From NCBI GenBank assembly GCA_963970005.1, contig CAXAMN010021729.1, positions 536,858 through 600,857 on the forward strand: a stretch of DNA of 64,000 bases. The letters are read 5' to 3'. Each line of letters opens with the position of its first letter. Position 1 is the stretch's first letter. Below the pieces are notes generated by a model. It was not told the DNA's origin. It saw nothing but the letters and a program-made list of their open reading frames with translations, and did no database searches. A program made the position numbers and the translations under genes. Source of the DNA: Durusdinium trenchii (lineage: Eukaryota > Sar > Dinophyceae > Suessiales > Symbiodiniaceae). Shown here piece after piece: positions 1-9,509 of the stretch.

Positions 1-1
1 C

Positions 2-631
2 AGACTCTTTGCAGAATGTTGTGCCCTTGAACAGGTAGGGGTACTCACAGGAAACTCCTGCCGACTAGCCAGGGGTGCTACCATCTCCCCCTATGCGTTT
101 GAAGGCTGTGAAAGACTTAAGCAAACAGGTCTCCCATGGGCCAAAGCCATCACTGATGTACGGGTTGCAGCATCCCCCCCAGAAGGTTTACCAACGGGGT
201 GCTTCTATTCGTCCGGCATCCAAATGATAGAATATATCACGCGCTCAACCGAGTTCATCGGGCACAAGGCCTTTGCACAATGTCAGCAACTGACTGCGAT
301 TGACCTGTCACACACACAAGTGGGCATCATAAATGTGCAAGTATTCTTTAATTGCCGATCTTTGACGCAGATAATCTTACCAAAGCACCTCACTGAGATT
401 CGTGCTGAGGCGTTTGAAGCCTGTATTTTGCTGTGTACGGTAGCGCTTCCACGACAGCTTCACAGCATTGGACACAGAGCCTTTGCAGGGTGTAGCAAAC
501 TAGTATGCCTCACCTATCGCAGCGCCGAGGCCGACAGGAGCCGTCTACAAGTAGCAGCCAATGCTTTCGAAGGGTGTCAGGCACTAACCGTCCCCGGAGG
601 AATCTGCTATTTATCGGTACGGGGTAGTTAA
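2..631 (+). CDS. BspA-type leucine-rich repeat protein, 5' truncated by window edge (LRR1)
   Basis: The frame is open from the window edge to TAA at 629-631, so the start lies outside. The visible 209 residues are leucine-rich repeats of the LRR_5/BspA type, with a repeating pattern of 'AF..C..L..I.LP..L..I' (for example KAFAQCQQL, EAFEACILL, RAFAGCSKL). The protein ends with a shortened version of the C-terminal cap shared by its neighbours (NAFEGCQAL followed by a proline). Family members form curved solenoids that bind other proteins; partner and location cannot be read here, and no membrane segment is visible. It is the first of five paralogues on the same strand. No introns are needed. 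Confidence 0.8.
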   Translation, partial: RLFAECCALEQVGVLTGNSCRLARGATISPYAFEGCERLKQTGLPWAKAITDVRVAASPPEGLPTGCFYSSGIQMIEYITRSTEFIGHKAFAQCQQLTAIDLSHTQVGIINVQVFFNCRSLTQIILPKHLTEIRAEAFEACILLCTVALPRQLHSIGHRAFAGCSKLVCLTYRSAEADRSRLQVAANAFEGCQALTVPGGICYLSVRGS

Positions 632-795
632 CGCGCCCAAAAACACGTACATTGGGAGTCTCAAGAAGACGACGTAGCACGGCAATGCTAGGAGAAAACA
701 TCCAGATGGCTGCCCGTGCAGTTGTCTTTCCGAAATAGTGACAGCTACTAGTAGCAACAGTCAAGGAATTGTGAAACAACAACGACTGCGGCCTG

Positions 796-818
796 CCGCA
801 AAACCTTTAGGCTCGAAG
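796..818 (+). other. possible relict spliced-leader sequence upstream of LRR2
   Basis: The sequence starts CCG and ends TTTAGGCTCGAAG, 56 nt before the ATG at 875. This resembles the dinoflagellate spliced leader, which begins with CCG and ends TTGGCTCAAG, with one extra G. It is the weakest of four such matches. Confidence 0.35.
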
Positions 819-874
819 ACGAGAACACAGTGCTGGTCAGTGGATTGTAGGCCACGCTCACTGACCACATTTCA

Positions 875-2101
875 GTGTCTAGCACGCAATGGAGTGAGGA
901 AAGGTCAATGATCATACATCTGATTTTGACCACCCTGGCGGGAGAGGAAGCCCAGCTGACCATCGAACTTCAAGAATTCGACCGCCTCCAGGAATTTGAA
1001 TGTGCAGTCTTGGAGCAACTTCCTGAGATAGGCGAAAGTAGTACCTCTGGATGCGAGTTAGACTTTATCTGTCGCAACTCGCAACAGAAGCTGGTAGATC
1101 CGATTTGGCACACCTTGCGAGACTGTAATTGTTTTACTGTCGTAGTGAGCCCTTGTTTAGAGGAAGCTGAACATAAGGGACAAATACAAGGCGAAGCCAA
1201 AGCCCTGCGAGTCCCGTTCTACTTTATCGATAGAGTTTTCCCGCAAGCTTTTTCGCACGTTGCAAAGGTCCGGCGTGTGCAGGTTGATGTAGGCTATCGT
1301 GTCATAGGGGAGGGCGCATGGCACCACTGTCAACACCTCCAAATCGTGCATCTAGCCAGCGCAGTCACCAGTCTACAAACGCGAGCCTTCTGCCGCTGCT
1401 ATGCACTTCGCAGGGTCCTTGCCCCAGGTTGTAAGGATTTTGGGACACAGGTCTTTGCAGAATGCTGTTCCCTGTTGCAAGTAGGAATCAGGAATGACAC
1501 CATCAATCAGCTTGCTCCACAGGCAGAGCTAAGGCCCCGTGCCTTTCACAAATGTACAGCATTGCGACAGCTTGATCTAGAGCTGTCGGAGTACAACTCT
1601 AACAGCGTGATGCGGGTCTTGCCGGAGTGCTGCTTTCTGGAAGCTGGCTTAACCTCATTAACCTTGCCTTCAGATTTTACATGGATAGGACCGGCCGCAT
1701 GTGAACGCTGCCTGCAGCTTCAACTGGTGGATCTCTCGCAAACAAAGATCACAGAAATTATGAACTGTGCCTTTGCGCATTGTCAGCACTTGCAAATCTT
1801 AAAGCTTCCAAACAAGCTGCGAAAGATCCAGCAGGAAGCCTTCCTCAAGTGTGTCTCCTTGACGGAAGTCAGCGTGCCACCCACCCTGCTCTATATTGCA
1901 AGGCGGGCCTTTGCCGGATGCACGCAGCTCAATCGATTCCAAAGAACTGGCAAAAGAATGACTTGGCGAGGCACATACTCTCGTGCCAATGCCTTTCTGA
2001 GGTGCGACAATCTTGATATGCCAAAGTGGGTTCGATGGATACCACGCAATCCGACAGATGAGGATCAATGGGCAGATGACTCCTTTAGAGTCCTCAACTG
2101 A
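875..2101 (+). CDS. BspA-type leucine-rich repeat protein, intact copy (LRR2)
   Basis: This 408-residue protein is the only complete, uninterrupted member of the cluster. Residues about 12-100 form a conserved N-terminal domain seen in all paralogues (HLILTTLAGEEAQLTIEL... GCELDF... LVDPIWHTLRDCNCFTV); I do not recognise it, and its strand-rich pattern would suit a small beta-grasp fold. Residues about 110-380 are LRR_5 repeats rich in cysteine (AFCRCYAL, AFHKCTAL, AFAHCQHL, AFLKCVSL, AFAGCTQL). The end carries a cap motif, NAFLRCDNL followed by PKWVRWIP. The start at 875 was chosen as the first in-frame ATG; 908 is possible. No signal peptide or membrane helix is evident, so a cytosolic protein-binding role is likely but inferred. 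Confidence 0.85.
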   Translation: MSSTQWSEERSMIIHLILTTLAGEEAQLTIELQEFDRLQEFECAVLEQLPEIGESSTSGCELDFICRNSQQKLVDPIWHTLRDCNCFTVVVSPCLEEAEHKGQIQGEAKALRVPFYFIDRVFPQAFSHVAKVRRVQVDVGYRVIGEGAWHHCQHLQIVHLASAVTSLQTRAFCRCYALRRVLAPGCKDFGTQVFAECCSLLQVGIRNDTINQLAPQAELRPRAFHKCTALRQLDLELSEYNSNSVMRVLPECCFLEAGLTSLTLPSDFTWIGPAACERCLQLQLVDLSQTKITEIMNCAFAHCQHLQILKLPNKLRKIQQEAFLKCVSLTEVSVPPTLLYIARRAFAGCTQLNRFQRTGKRMTWRGTYSRANAFLRCDNLDMPKWVRWIPRNPTDEDQWADDSFRVLN

Positions 2102-3330
2102 GGGTACACGGAACCGCGTGTGGCAACGCTGCAGCTGCCATGCCTCTCAGCTGGCGCCCGTGTGCTGGCCCTGCCTACGTCAGAGGCCATCCTCGCTGAG
2201 TATTCAAACGAGCGAGCAATTTGCCCACCAAAGAAACATCCAGGAGTACTTTCGATAAAGTGCTGATAACTAGGACCTGGAGCGTAATGGGAGCGTAATA
2301 GGACCAATTGCCACACACGGCGACAAATACACGTCAACCCCTGCTTGCTAGACTCTGAGACTAGCGCCCGTGTGTTGGTCCTAAGAGTGCCAATCAATTT
2401 TGTTTTGCTCTTCGCTTTCGTTGGCCTGAGTAGCTAGACAGTGCCCAGGCTGCTACCCGCGTAGTGGTTCTGGATGGGTACAGTGTACAGAATTAGGAAA
2501 ACGGCGTTTCACTCTGTTTCACCTATTTTCGAGTAGCTCATGGGGCCCTGCATGTATCGGCCTGATTATACCTGGCCACGTTTGAAAGATGCAGTCAGAT
2601 TTACAATTGCGACATTTTTGCAGCACACTTCAAAGGTACTTGCCTATCCCCTGCCTTCTTTCGCGGCCCATGCTGCATGTCTTGCTTTGCTCTCGGCGAT
2701 GAGCCGTTTCTGGAGAGGAGCGCTGGACGTGCTGTCTTTGTTGCCTCCCCCTTGGGGGAGGTACGGGAGATGCAATTCCCTTTGCTTCTTTTTGAAAGCT
2801 CGCCAGTGGCATTACACGGTCTTCACTTTCGGTATGTTGGACATTCCGAGCGTCGGGATTGTGGTCTTCCCAGGTAGTCACCTTGGCTTGCACGAGGCTC
2901 GTAGCTGCCAGCCGTCAAGCAAGTTATCTGACTCAATACGAGTCCAAGATGAAATCTTGTAGACCAAGCATGTAAGCGCGCATTGATGTCGGTCATGGGA
3001 CTCTTTCGTGCTCTGATGCAAAGCCTGTCCAAGCAAGATCCTTGCATAAATCAACCGCAGTTGTTTGAGTTTTACTTCTGTGGGCAGAAGATCTTGCATT
3101 TGCCAGTTCGTCGATGGACAAGAACTTCTGAGTGCTTTGCTGAATTCACTGCCCCTGTTTCACCTCTCTTCATGCCTTCTTGGCACTTCGAGTTACTCTA
3201 CAGGTTGCTCCCTTTCCGGTTGTTTTTTGGTGTTGGTTTGGTTTGTTGTTTGGGGGCTGGTTTGTGTTCTTCCTTTCTCTGTTGGGTCGCAACCTGGCTG
3301 GTAACTCTCTATTCACTCGACTAAGGTGAC
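2102..3330 (+). other. intergenic stretch between LRR2 and helicase remnant
   Basis: I see no supportable gene. A short phrase is roughly repeated near 2153 and 2365 (GCGCCCGTGTG followed by TTGG or CTGG), suggesting small duplications. The 140-residue frame at 2540-2962 has no recognisable family. Confidence 0.5.
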
Positions 3331-6300
3331 TTGTGCACAACCTGCGCACACAGCGCCTCCACTCGTGCAAAACAGGGTGTACACCTGGAAGATGAGCTGA
3401 CAAGAGCAGGAGCAGGCAACGAGGGCATCTTGGCCCTCACGACCACCCGAGAAGGGGCCCAGAACTTGCGCAAGTACTTCGACATTGCTGGGAAGAAGGC
3501 TAATGCGGAAACGGCTGTTAAAGTGGCAGGCGCCACTGCCAAGCATTGCATTGTCATACACGGGGAGTCTACCTTCCTGAGTGGAGAAGGACGAAATCTC
3601 GACTATGATCAGGAATGCTTTACCCGTGCAAACGTGGCATATAGCCGCGCCACCGATCTCACCATTCTTGCATGCCCCCTGAATGCCCTCTTGCATGGTG
3701 TTCAAACCATATACACAAGTGACAACAGAGGGTTAACGATCCACGGCTCTCTTGACCTTACAGCACTCTGGGTGAAAGAAGCTACTGCTGCTTTTCAGCA
3801 GGCACTTTTGCCACATGAATTATGGGTTGGCCCTCTTCCTGTCTGCCTAGCAGAGCATCATGAGGGCAAGGTGAGGCGCTTACGCCTTGTCTTAGCCACT
3901 CTGTCGCACTTGACAAAAGCAGAAATATCTAGCCTGCAGGACGGGCCATACCTTCCTGGCCGCACAGCGGCGCATATGCTTTGGATGCCTCGCCAACACC
4001 GGAATGGCTAGTCATACCGGATGGACAGCAAACGGGACGCTGGCGGCTCTTGCGCAACAGCAACGGTCCTGGCCACAGGTGCAGTGTCGGATGCTCCCAG
4101 CGCTACCAGCCAACACCCAGTCTCCAGCTTCTCCCGAGACAGCCGACGCCGCCATGGCGGCCGAGGACGCCAGCAATCTGGTGTCAGTCCTCAGCTCCCC
4201 TTCCAAGCCATCCACCTTGCCCAGCTCTGCGCTTCCGGAGGAGGCGGACTCCCCTATGGGAGAAGGAGATTGCGAAGGCACATCCTCGTCAACCGGAGCG
4301 GGTGATTGCCTTAGCAATTGTCCAGCCTCTTCCAACATGCCACCAGCAAATGAAGTGATGGCAGAAGAAGACGGAGAAGAGAGTAGTGCCCTGCCGCCGC
4401 AGGGAGTTGATCCTATAGATGATAGCTCCCCGTCACATATATCGGAGTCGCCAATCAAACGGAGACCAGGAACCAAGGCGAGTCCCGAGAAAGCTCAATC
4501 CAAAAAGCTCCGCCAGTCGGTGGGGCAGGCGCCCAAACAGCCAATTGGCAGCATTCCTGAGCATGGGCCACAGCCGGTCACGCTAGCAGACCTTGCCGAC
4601 ATGAATGCCCCCATATATGCAAGAGACACCAGCCCGAGTGAACCCGGCCACGCCATCTGACCACCCAGAGACTACGCAGGAGCAGCAGCATGTCATGACA
4701 GAAATTGACTTGGATTATGACCAAGGGGACCTGGAGCGAGGAGGCACTGCAGCCACAGATCTCCAGTTGGAATGCGAGCAGACGGCTATGCAGGGTCTGC
4801 ATGAATACCAAGTTGCTGCTCATGCTGCTGCTGATGCTGCCAGAAAAGGAGTTGCACTGCCTTCTCTGCAGCTCTACAGTGACTTGCCCCGCGAATGGCC
4901 AATGGCGAGATTGTCCATCTCCAACAAGCAAGTGAATCGGTTTGTCCGAACAATCCTCTGGCGGCGGGTTGCGGAAAGAGCACTCCGAGGAACTTACTTT
5001 GGCGACATCCCAGCCGAAGTAAATCCGCCATACATTGCAGACATACTTCACATTAGTGAAGCTTTTGCTGCGCCACTGGCAAACCTGTTTGCCTTTGTTA
5101 AGCAAGGACACCAACCGTGTTCCTTCATACCTCAAAAGCAGCTAGCTCTCTATGCAAACCCCCTTTTCTGGCAGTACGGCCTTTTGGCGTTTGTCTCAGG
5201 GTGCTGTTCCTTCAACAACCAACACAGGCGCCAAATGCAAGTGCAGCAAAGGCAGCCCTGAGTAAGCAGGAGGAGTCTGGTGAAAAAGATGTAGATGCAC
5301 TCACCTTTTTGCAAGCTGTCATCATGTCTTTCGTGCGAGGAATGGAGCACGGGGATCAGACGTTACCCGTCAATGATCTTTTTGTCTACTTACCAGTTCA
5401 GCTTCTACCTGCACTTGTCAAGGCCATTGGGCAACAAGGTTTCCAAAAGGCGGAAGTGAAGAGTGGCTGGGGCTATCGGCCCAGGAAGGATGGTGCAGAA
5501 GACAATCCCCTGCTTGTAGCAGGTGTGTACAGCAAGGAAGTAGCGTATGACAACCATACACCTGCGGCGCCCTCGACCCATCTCTGGGGCAATCCATGAC
5601 GTTCCCATCCCACCTACAACTGAGGCTGCGAATAGAAGTCCCGCTGTGGAGGGACTTTGCGGATGCTAGACACCCCCCAGCTGACCCCCCGTCGGAGGAG
5701 TCGGACAGAGACTCAGACGCTACTGGCGCGAAAGAGCTGTCGCCCAGATATGCGCAGCCAGTGCCAGTCGGAGCAGCCGAACTGTTGGAACTAGAAGCAG
5801 AAGAAGCAACCGAGGATGAGGACACAGTCGAAGAGCCCACCTATACCTTTGCGCAAGGGTACGGAAGATTTGTCATTCGCTACACCAGACTAGCGACAGC
5901 ACTAGGAAACTTTGAGCAAGGAAACGTCCAAGCAGAATGCGCTATAGTGGCGCGCTGGCTAACCTCAGGGCTAGAAATTGCCATGTCCCGAGTAGGGTGG
6001 AACCTCCTCTCTCCTCGACAAACAATTACTCGACTACCCTATCAAGTGCTTGCCAATTACTATTATTATGGTTATCCCCTTTGTCGAGAAGAAGACCGCC
6101 CATATCATCAGTATGGCAATCTCACTTACACGGAGGACCAGTGGGACCGGCTGGCTTACAGGGGATCCTACATTCCGGAGGAAACTTGAACGCCACAAGA
6201 AAGCACTAAAAGAAAGAGTGGGGGGCAGAAGAGATGACTCCGACAATCGAACCAAAGCCCGGCGCATCGCCCCTCCCACAGGCGGGAGTAGCTCTCCGTC

Positions 6301-6367
6301 TGCCGCTCGTCCCTACTACCGCAACCGGCCTCCCCCGCCGCCTCCCCCGCGCGGGTGGTGGCAATAA
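3331..6367 (+). pseudogene. decayed helicase-tail gene: SF1 helicase C-terminus plus unknown acidic/proline-rich tail
   Basis: Frame 3331-4011 carries the C-terminus of a superfamily 1 (AAA_12, Upf1/DNA2-like) helicase: a motif V-like segment (GATAKHCIVIHGESTF) and a motif VI-like segment (CFTRANVAYSRATDLTILAC). The upstream Walker A and B half is absent. Coding-like sequence then continues in successive frames: 4004-4660 (Ser/Pro/Glu-rich), 4605-5261, about 5190-5599, 5596-6189 (ending in a Tyr-rich patch) and about 6150-6367 (basic then polyproline, ending PPPPPPPRGWW). Each change of frame falls where one frame loses and the next gains protein-like composition, so this looks like one long protein broken by about five small indels. 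I do not recognise the tail. It sits between LRR paralogues and may have been inserted. Confidence 0.65.
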
Positions 6368-6500
6368 AGCAAGTCTCCGTGGCAGCTGCCACCGGCAGTT
6401 GATTGAAGCACCCCACTGCCCTGCTCTCCCTCAAGAAAGTGGTGGCCTTGGCCATTGTTTTTGCTGATAGTAATTTCTTTCCTGTTGTTAACGCAACACT

Positions 6501-6510
6501 CTGGCTCAAA
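6501..6510 (+). other. possible relict spliced-leader end upstream of LRR3
   Basis: CTGGCTCAAA lies 41 nt before the proposed ATG at 6551 and matches the 3' end of the dinoflagellate spliced leader (TTGGCTCAAG) except at the first and last base. Confidence 0.35.
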
Positions 6511-6550
6511 TAGGCTGAGTATAGGCATACTCGGACTGCCATCCACAGCG

Positions 6551-7724
6551 ATGATGCCGCTTGACCATGAGCAATACGCCGTAAGCATTCACCTGGTGAC
6601 AATGGCAGGCAATGAGTATGTAATGCAAGCCAATCTAACCCACTATGAGGACGTCACACAATTGGAAGATGACGTTCTCTGCTTCCTGCCAACTGTTTCC
6701 GACATTAATGTTTTTGGCTGCGAAATTGATCTCACAGAGCTCGATACGCAGCTACCCTTGTCAGAAGCCTTCCATACCGTGCTGCAGCAACAGAAGAAGT
6801 TGCAAATTATCCTCCGGCCCTGCCTAGAAGAGGGCCACTCTATCTGGCAATTCCAAGAGGGTGATAGAGAGAGCTACCCCAAAGCTATCTACGTCCCTAC
6901 CAATCCTCGCAAAGAAATTGCCGACAGAGCTTTTTATGCAGCGCCAATGCTACGACATGTGGAAGTCGTTGCAGGCATAAAGCACGTAGGCTTTGCAGCC
7001 TGGCAGGGCTGCCAACAGGGAGATTACAGCCCCGGGATGTGTCCAGTATAGCCGACGGGTGTTTGCGGAGTGTTGCTCACTCAGTAAGGTCGGTATCGGC
7101 AAAGATGCGGAAGACATCAATGTCCTTGCACCAGGGGCACAGCTGGGCTGATATGCTTTCGAAAGCTGCCTCACGCTCACAGCTATCACTTTTGCAATGG
7201 ACCAAGCCAACAAGTCTAGAACGCTGCCTGATGGCGTCTTTTGCGGTGCTGGCCTTGAGAACCTCTATCTCCCATGCGACTTTCATACCATCGGCCCGAG
7301 GGCCTGTGAAAACTGCAAGCGGCTCGTTGAGGTCAACCTCATGCGCGCAGAAGTCACAGCCTTGCTCCACTCCACCTTTGCCCATTGTGTCGCCATGGCT
7401 GACATTTGGCTACCGCCACGACTGACGCAAATTGGCAAAGAAGTTTTCCTCAACTGCATAGCGCTCCGAGAAGTAGTCATTCCGACTGAGCTCCAAGATA
7501 TAGGCATTCGGGCCTTTTGTGGGTGCGAGCAACTAAGACGGTTTACGCCCCTTGATTGGGGAGAGATCGACAAAAACATACAGGCAGAACACAATGCCTT
7601 CCTGATGTGTGACAATTTCGAAAGGCCACCATGGGTAGAGCTCCTTCCATCAGAAGGACCAGACTCGGACGCCTTTGACGAGGAATTTCCATACTCCGCT
7701 AAAGAACCATGGTGGGTGCCTTAG
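6551..7724 (+). pseudogene. BspA-type leucine-rich repeat pseudogene (LRR3)
   Basis: The N-terminal domain (MMPLDHEQYAVSIHLVTMAG onward) and the C-terminal repeats with cap (NAFLMCDNF, then PPWVELLP) are both well conserved, but the middle is broken. After AAWQGCQQ at about 7015 some 25 residues present in LRR2 and LRR5 are missing. The frame then shifts, resuming at 7024 as ITAPGC followed by VFAECCSL. An in-frame TGA at 7149-7151 stands where paralogues have an arginine-containing RPRAF motif. The downstream frame is open from there to TAG at 7722-7724. Three independent lesions argue for a pseudogene rather than an intron or programmed recoding. Confidence 0.8.
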
Positions 7725-8054
7725 CACCTGTCCTGGGTAGGTTGCCCCCCCTTTCAGGCATCATTTGGCACAAGAACGGGAGTAAGCATGCCCTCCCCTG
7801 GCCTGTTCTTTTGGCTAGAGAACGCTACCCTGGGTATTGGAAATTGTCAACTTACCTGCCTGAAACAATCACCGGATCATGGGTCAAGCAGGTGCTAGGA
7901 TATGTGCCTTAGCATCTGTCCTGAATGATAAATCCGAGCTATGAGGGCTGCTCGTCTGTGTAGCGGATCACGGAGAAGAGACAAAACTTCAGCTCAGAGT
8001 GTACACACTGTGAAGCTATTGGCTCAAACAGCAACTTAAGGTAGCTCCCCACTG
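7725..8054 (+). other. intergenic spacer with short direct repeat
   Basis: No gene is visible. A phrase of about 20 bp (GCCTTAGCACCTGTCCTG near 7720 and GCCTTAGCATCTGTCCTG near 7907) is repeated about 187 bp apart. The copies fall just after the stop of LRR3 and in mid-spacer. Confidence 0.5.
8008..8028 (+). other. possible relict spliced leader upstream of LRR4
   Basis: TGAAGCTATTGGCTCAAA lies about 26 nt before the ATG at 8055. Its TTGGCTCAA core is a 9-base exact match to the 3' end of the dinoflagellate spliced leader, and the upstream AGC also fits. Confidence 0.5.
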
Positions 8055-9267
8055 ATGGAGCCCGCAGGGTCATCAGGAGACAGCTCCCCCCCAGAATGCG
8101 AGCCCGTTATGGATTGTCACTTGGTGCTAATCGCCCTTTCGGGCACCATCGTAAATGTCTCTCTTAGCGTTGCTAAGTTTGATCGATTTGAGGACCTTGA
8201 GGATCATGTGGTTGACTATCTCGCCTCTGTGACAGACCTCAAAGTTTTCGGGTGCACCATCGACTTTTTGCAAGTAGCCACGCAAACCTACCTAGAGAAC
8301 CCAATCTGGGAAAAACTGCAGCAAAGTATGGAATACTGCATTATCTTTCGGGATTGCAGCGAAGTCCTCCACTCGCAGGAAAGCCTCGAAGGGTGTCCCC
8401 TTCATGTCATTCCGTTAGCTGTCCATGTCCCTATGAACCCGGAGGAAACGATCCCTGAAGGGGCTTTTGCAGGAGTACCGCGGATACGTCATGTCAGCAT
8501 TGAGCCAGGCGTTCGATTTGTTCGAATTGTCAGAATGCCAGCGACAGTCGTGAGAATTGCTGACAATGCGTTTCGAGGCTGCCAACTCCTCAACAGCTGT
8601 CACTGCACCTGGTTGTCGCGAATTTGGCTATAAAGCCTTTGCGGAATGCAGCTCCCTCCAATGTGTGTATGCAGCTGACGGAGTGGCCAACCAGTTTTGT
8701 AGCACCACCAAGTTTGGGCACTACCTCTTTCGAGACTGTATCAACCTTGCTGAATTTAACCTGCGAGAGGATCCCCCCCCAAGCGGGCTGCCTCCACAAA
8801 CCACTGCCAAAGAATTAGTGCAAGGCTGCCGCTCTACGGGGATAACCACACTTACTCTCACGCAGGACTTCTCAGTATTAGGTGCGCATGCCTGTGACAA
8901 CTGCCACTTGCTAAAGAAAGTTGACCTCTCCAATACAAAGATTGAAGAAACCCAAGAATTTACCTTTGTGCACTGCATTAGCCTTCAGGAGATCAGTCTA
9001 CCGCCCACTCTTCACACCATTAGAGTCAAAGCTTTCATGAACTGTGCGGCCCTGCCAGAACTTGCTATACCACCCTCGCTAAGGTACATAGCAAGCAGGG
9101 CCTTTTTGGACTGCACGGCGCTCCGGAGACTAGTCAAGTTACCCGGCCGGCACAAATGGCGAGGAATCTACGCGGAAGAAAACGTTTTCGCCATCTGCCC
9201 AGGACTGAGATGGCCGCCCTGGTTACACATGATCCCAGACACGGGATATGTATCTGGCCTAGCCTAA
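8055..9267 (+). pseudogene. BspA-type leucine-rich repeat gene with one frameshift (LRR4)
   Basis: The first frame (8055-8633) gives the conserved N-terminal domain (LVLIALSGTIVNVSL, FGCTIDF, ENPIWEKLQQ) and the first repeats. The second frame (coding from about 8595 to 9267) continues with TAVTAPGCREFG, further repeats (AFAECSSL, TFVHCISL, AFMNCAAL, AFLDCTAL) and the cap (NVFAICPGL, PPWLHMIP). The switch is at about 8588-8600 and needs a single-base indel; a stretch equivalent to one repeat before it (AAWRSCQRLQ in LRR5) is also missing. The rest is open, so this is a recently damaged gene or a base-calling error. The repeat deletion favours real decay. Confidence 0.75.
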
Positions 9268-9473
9268 AGAAACCCCTCCCTGCCCAAGCCAAGGTCTCAG
9301 TGTGGGCATGAGGAGCTCTCATCCTCAGGAACCCACATGGGATCTCCCAGCGGGGTTCGGAAGCAAAATAGGAGCAACGAACCGTTGGCCTAGGACACTT
9401 TTGTGTCTATCTTCAGTTGCATTAACCCTGTCACCTATTAAGTGCCTGGGTACGAGCCTTAGCTCCGGCCTAC

Positions 9474-9495
9474 CCGGACTTCCTATGGGCTCAAG
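9474..9495 (+). other. possible relict spliced leader upstream of LRR5
   Basis: A 22-nt stretch begins CCG and ends GGGCTCAAG, 15 nt before the ATG at 9510. The end matches 8 of 8 bases of the dinoflagellate spliced-leader terminus, and the length is that of the complete leader. Confidence 0.5.
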
Positions 9496-9509
9496 GTAGC
9501 AATCTGTAA

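Noticed and set aside
7149-7151. TGA in LRR3 as a selenocysteine or readthrough codon
   Set aside because: It replaces a position next to arginine in paralogues, and a deletion and frameshift lie just upstream. Decay is simpler.
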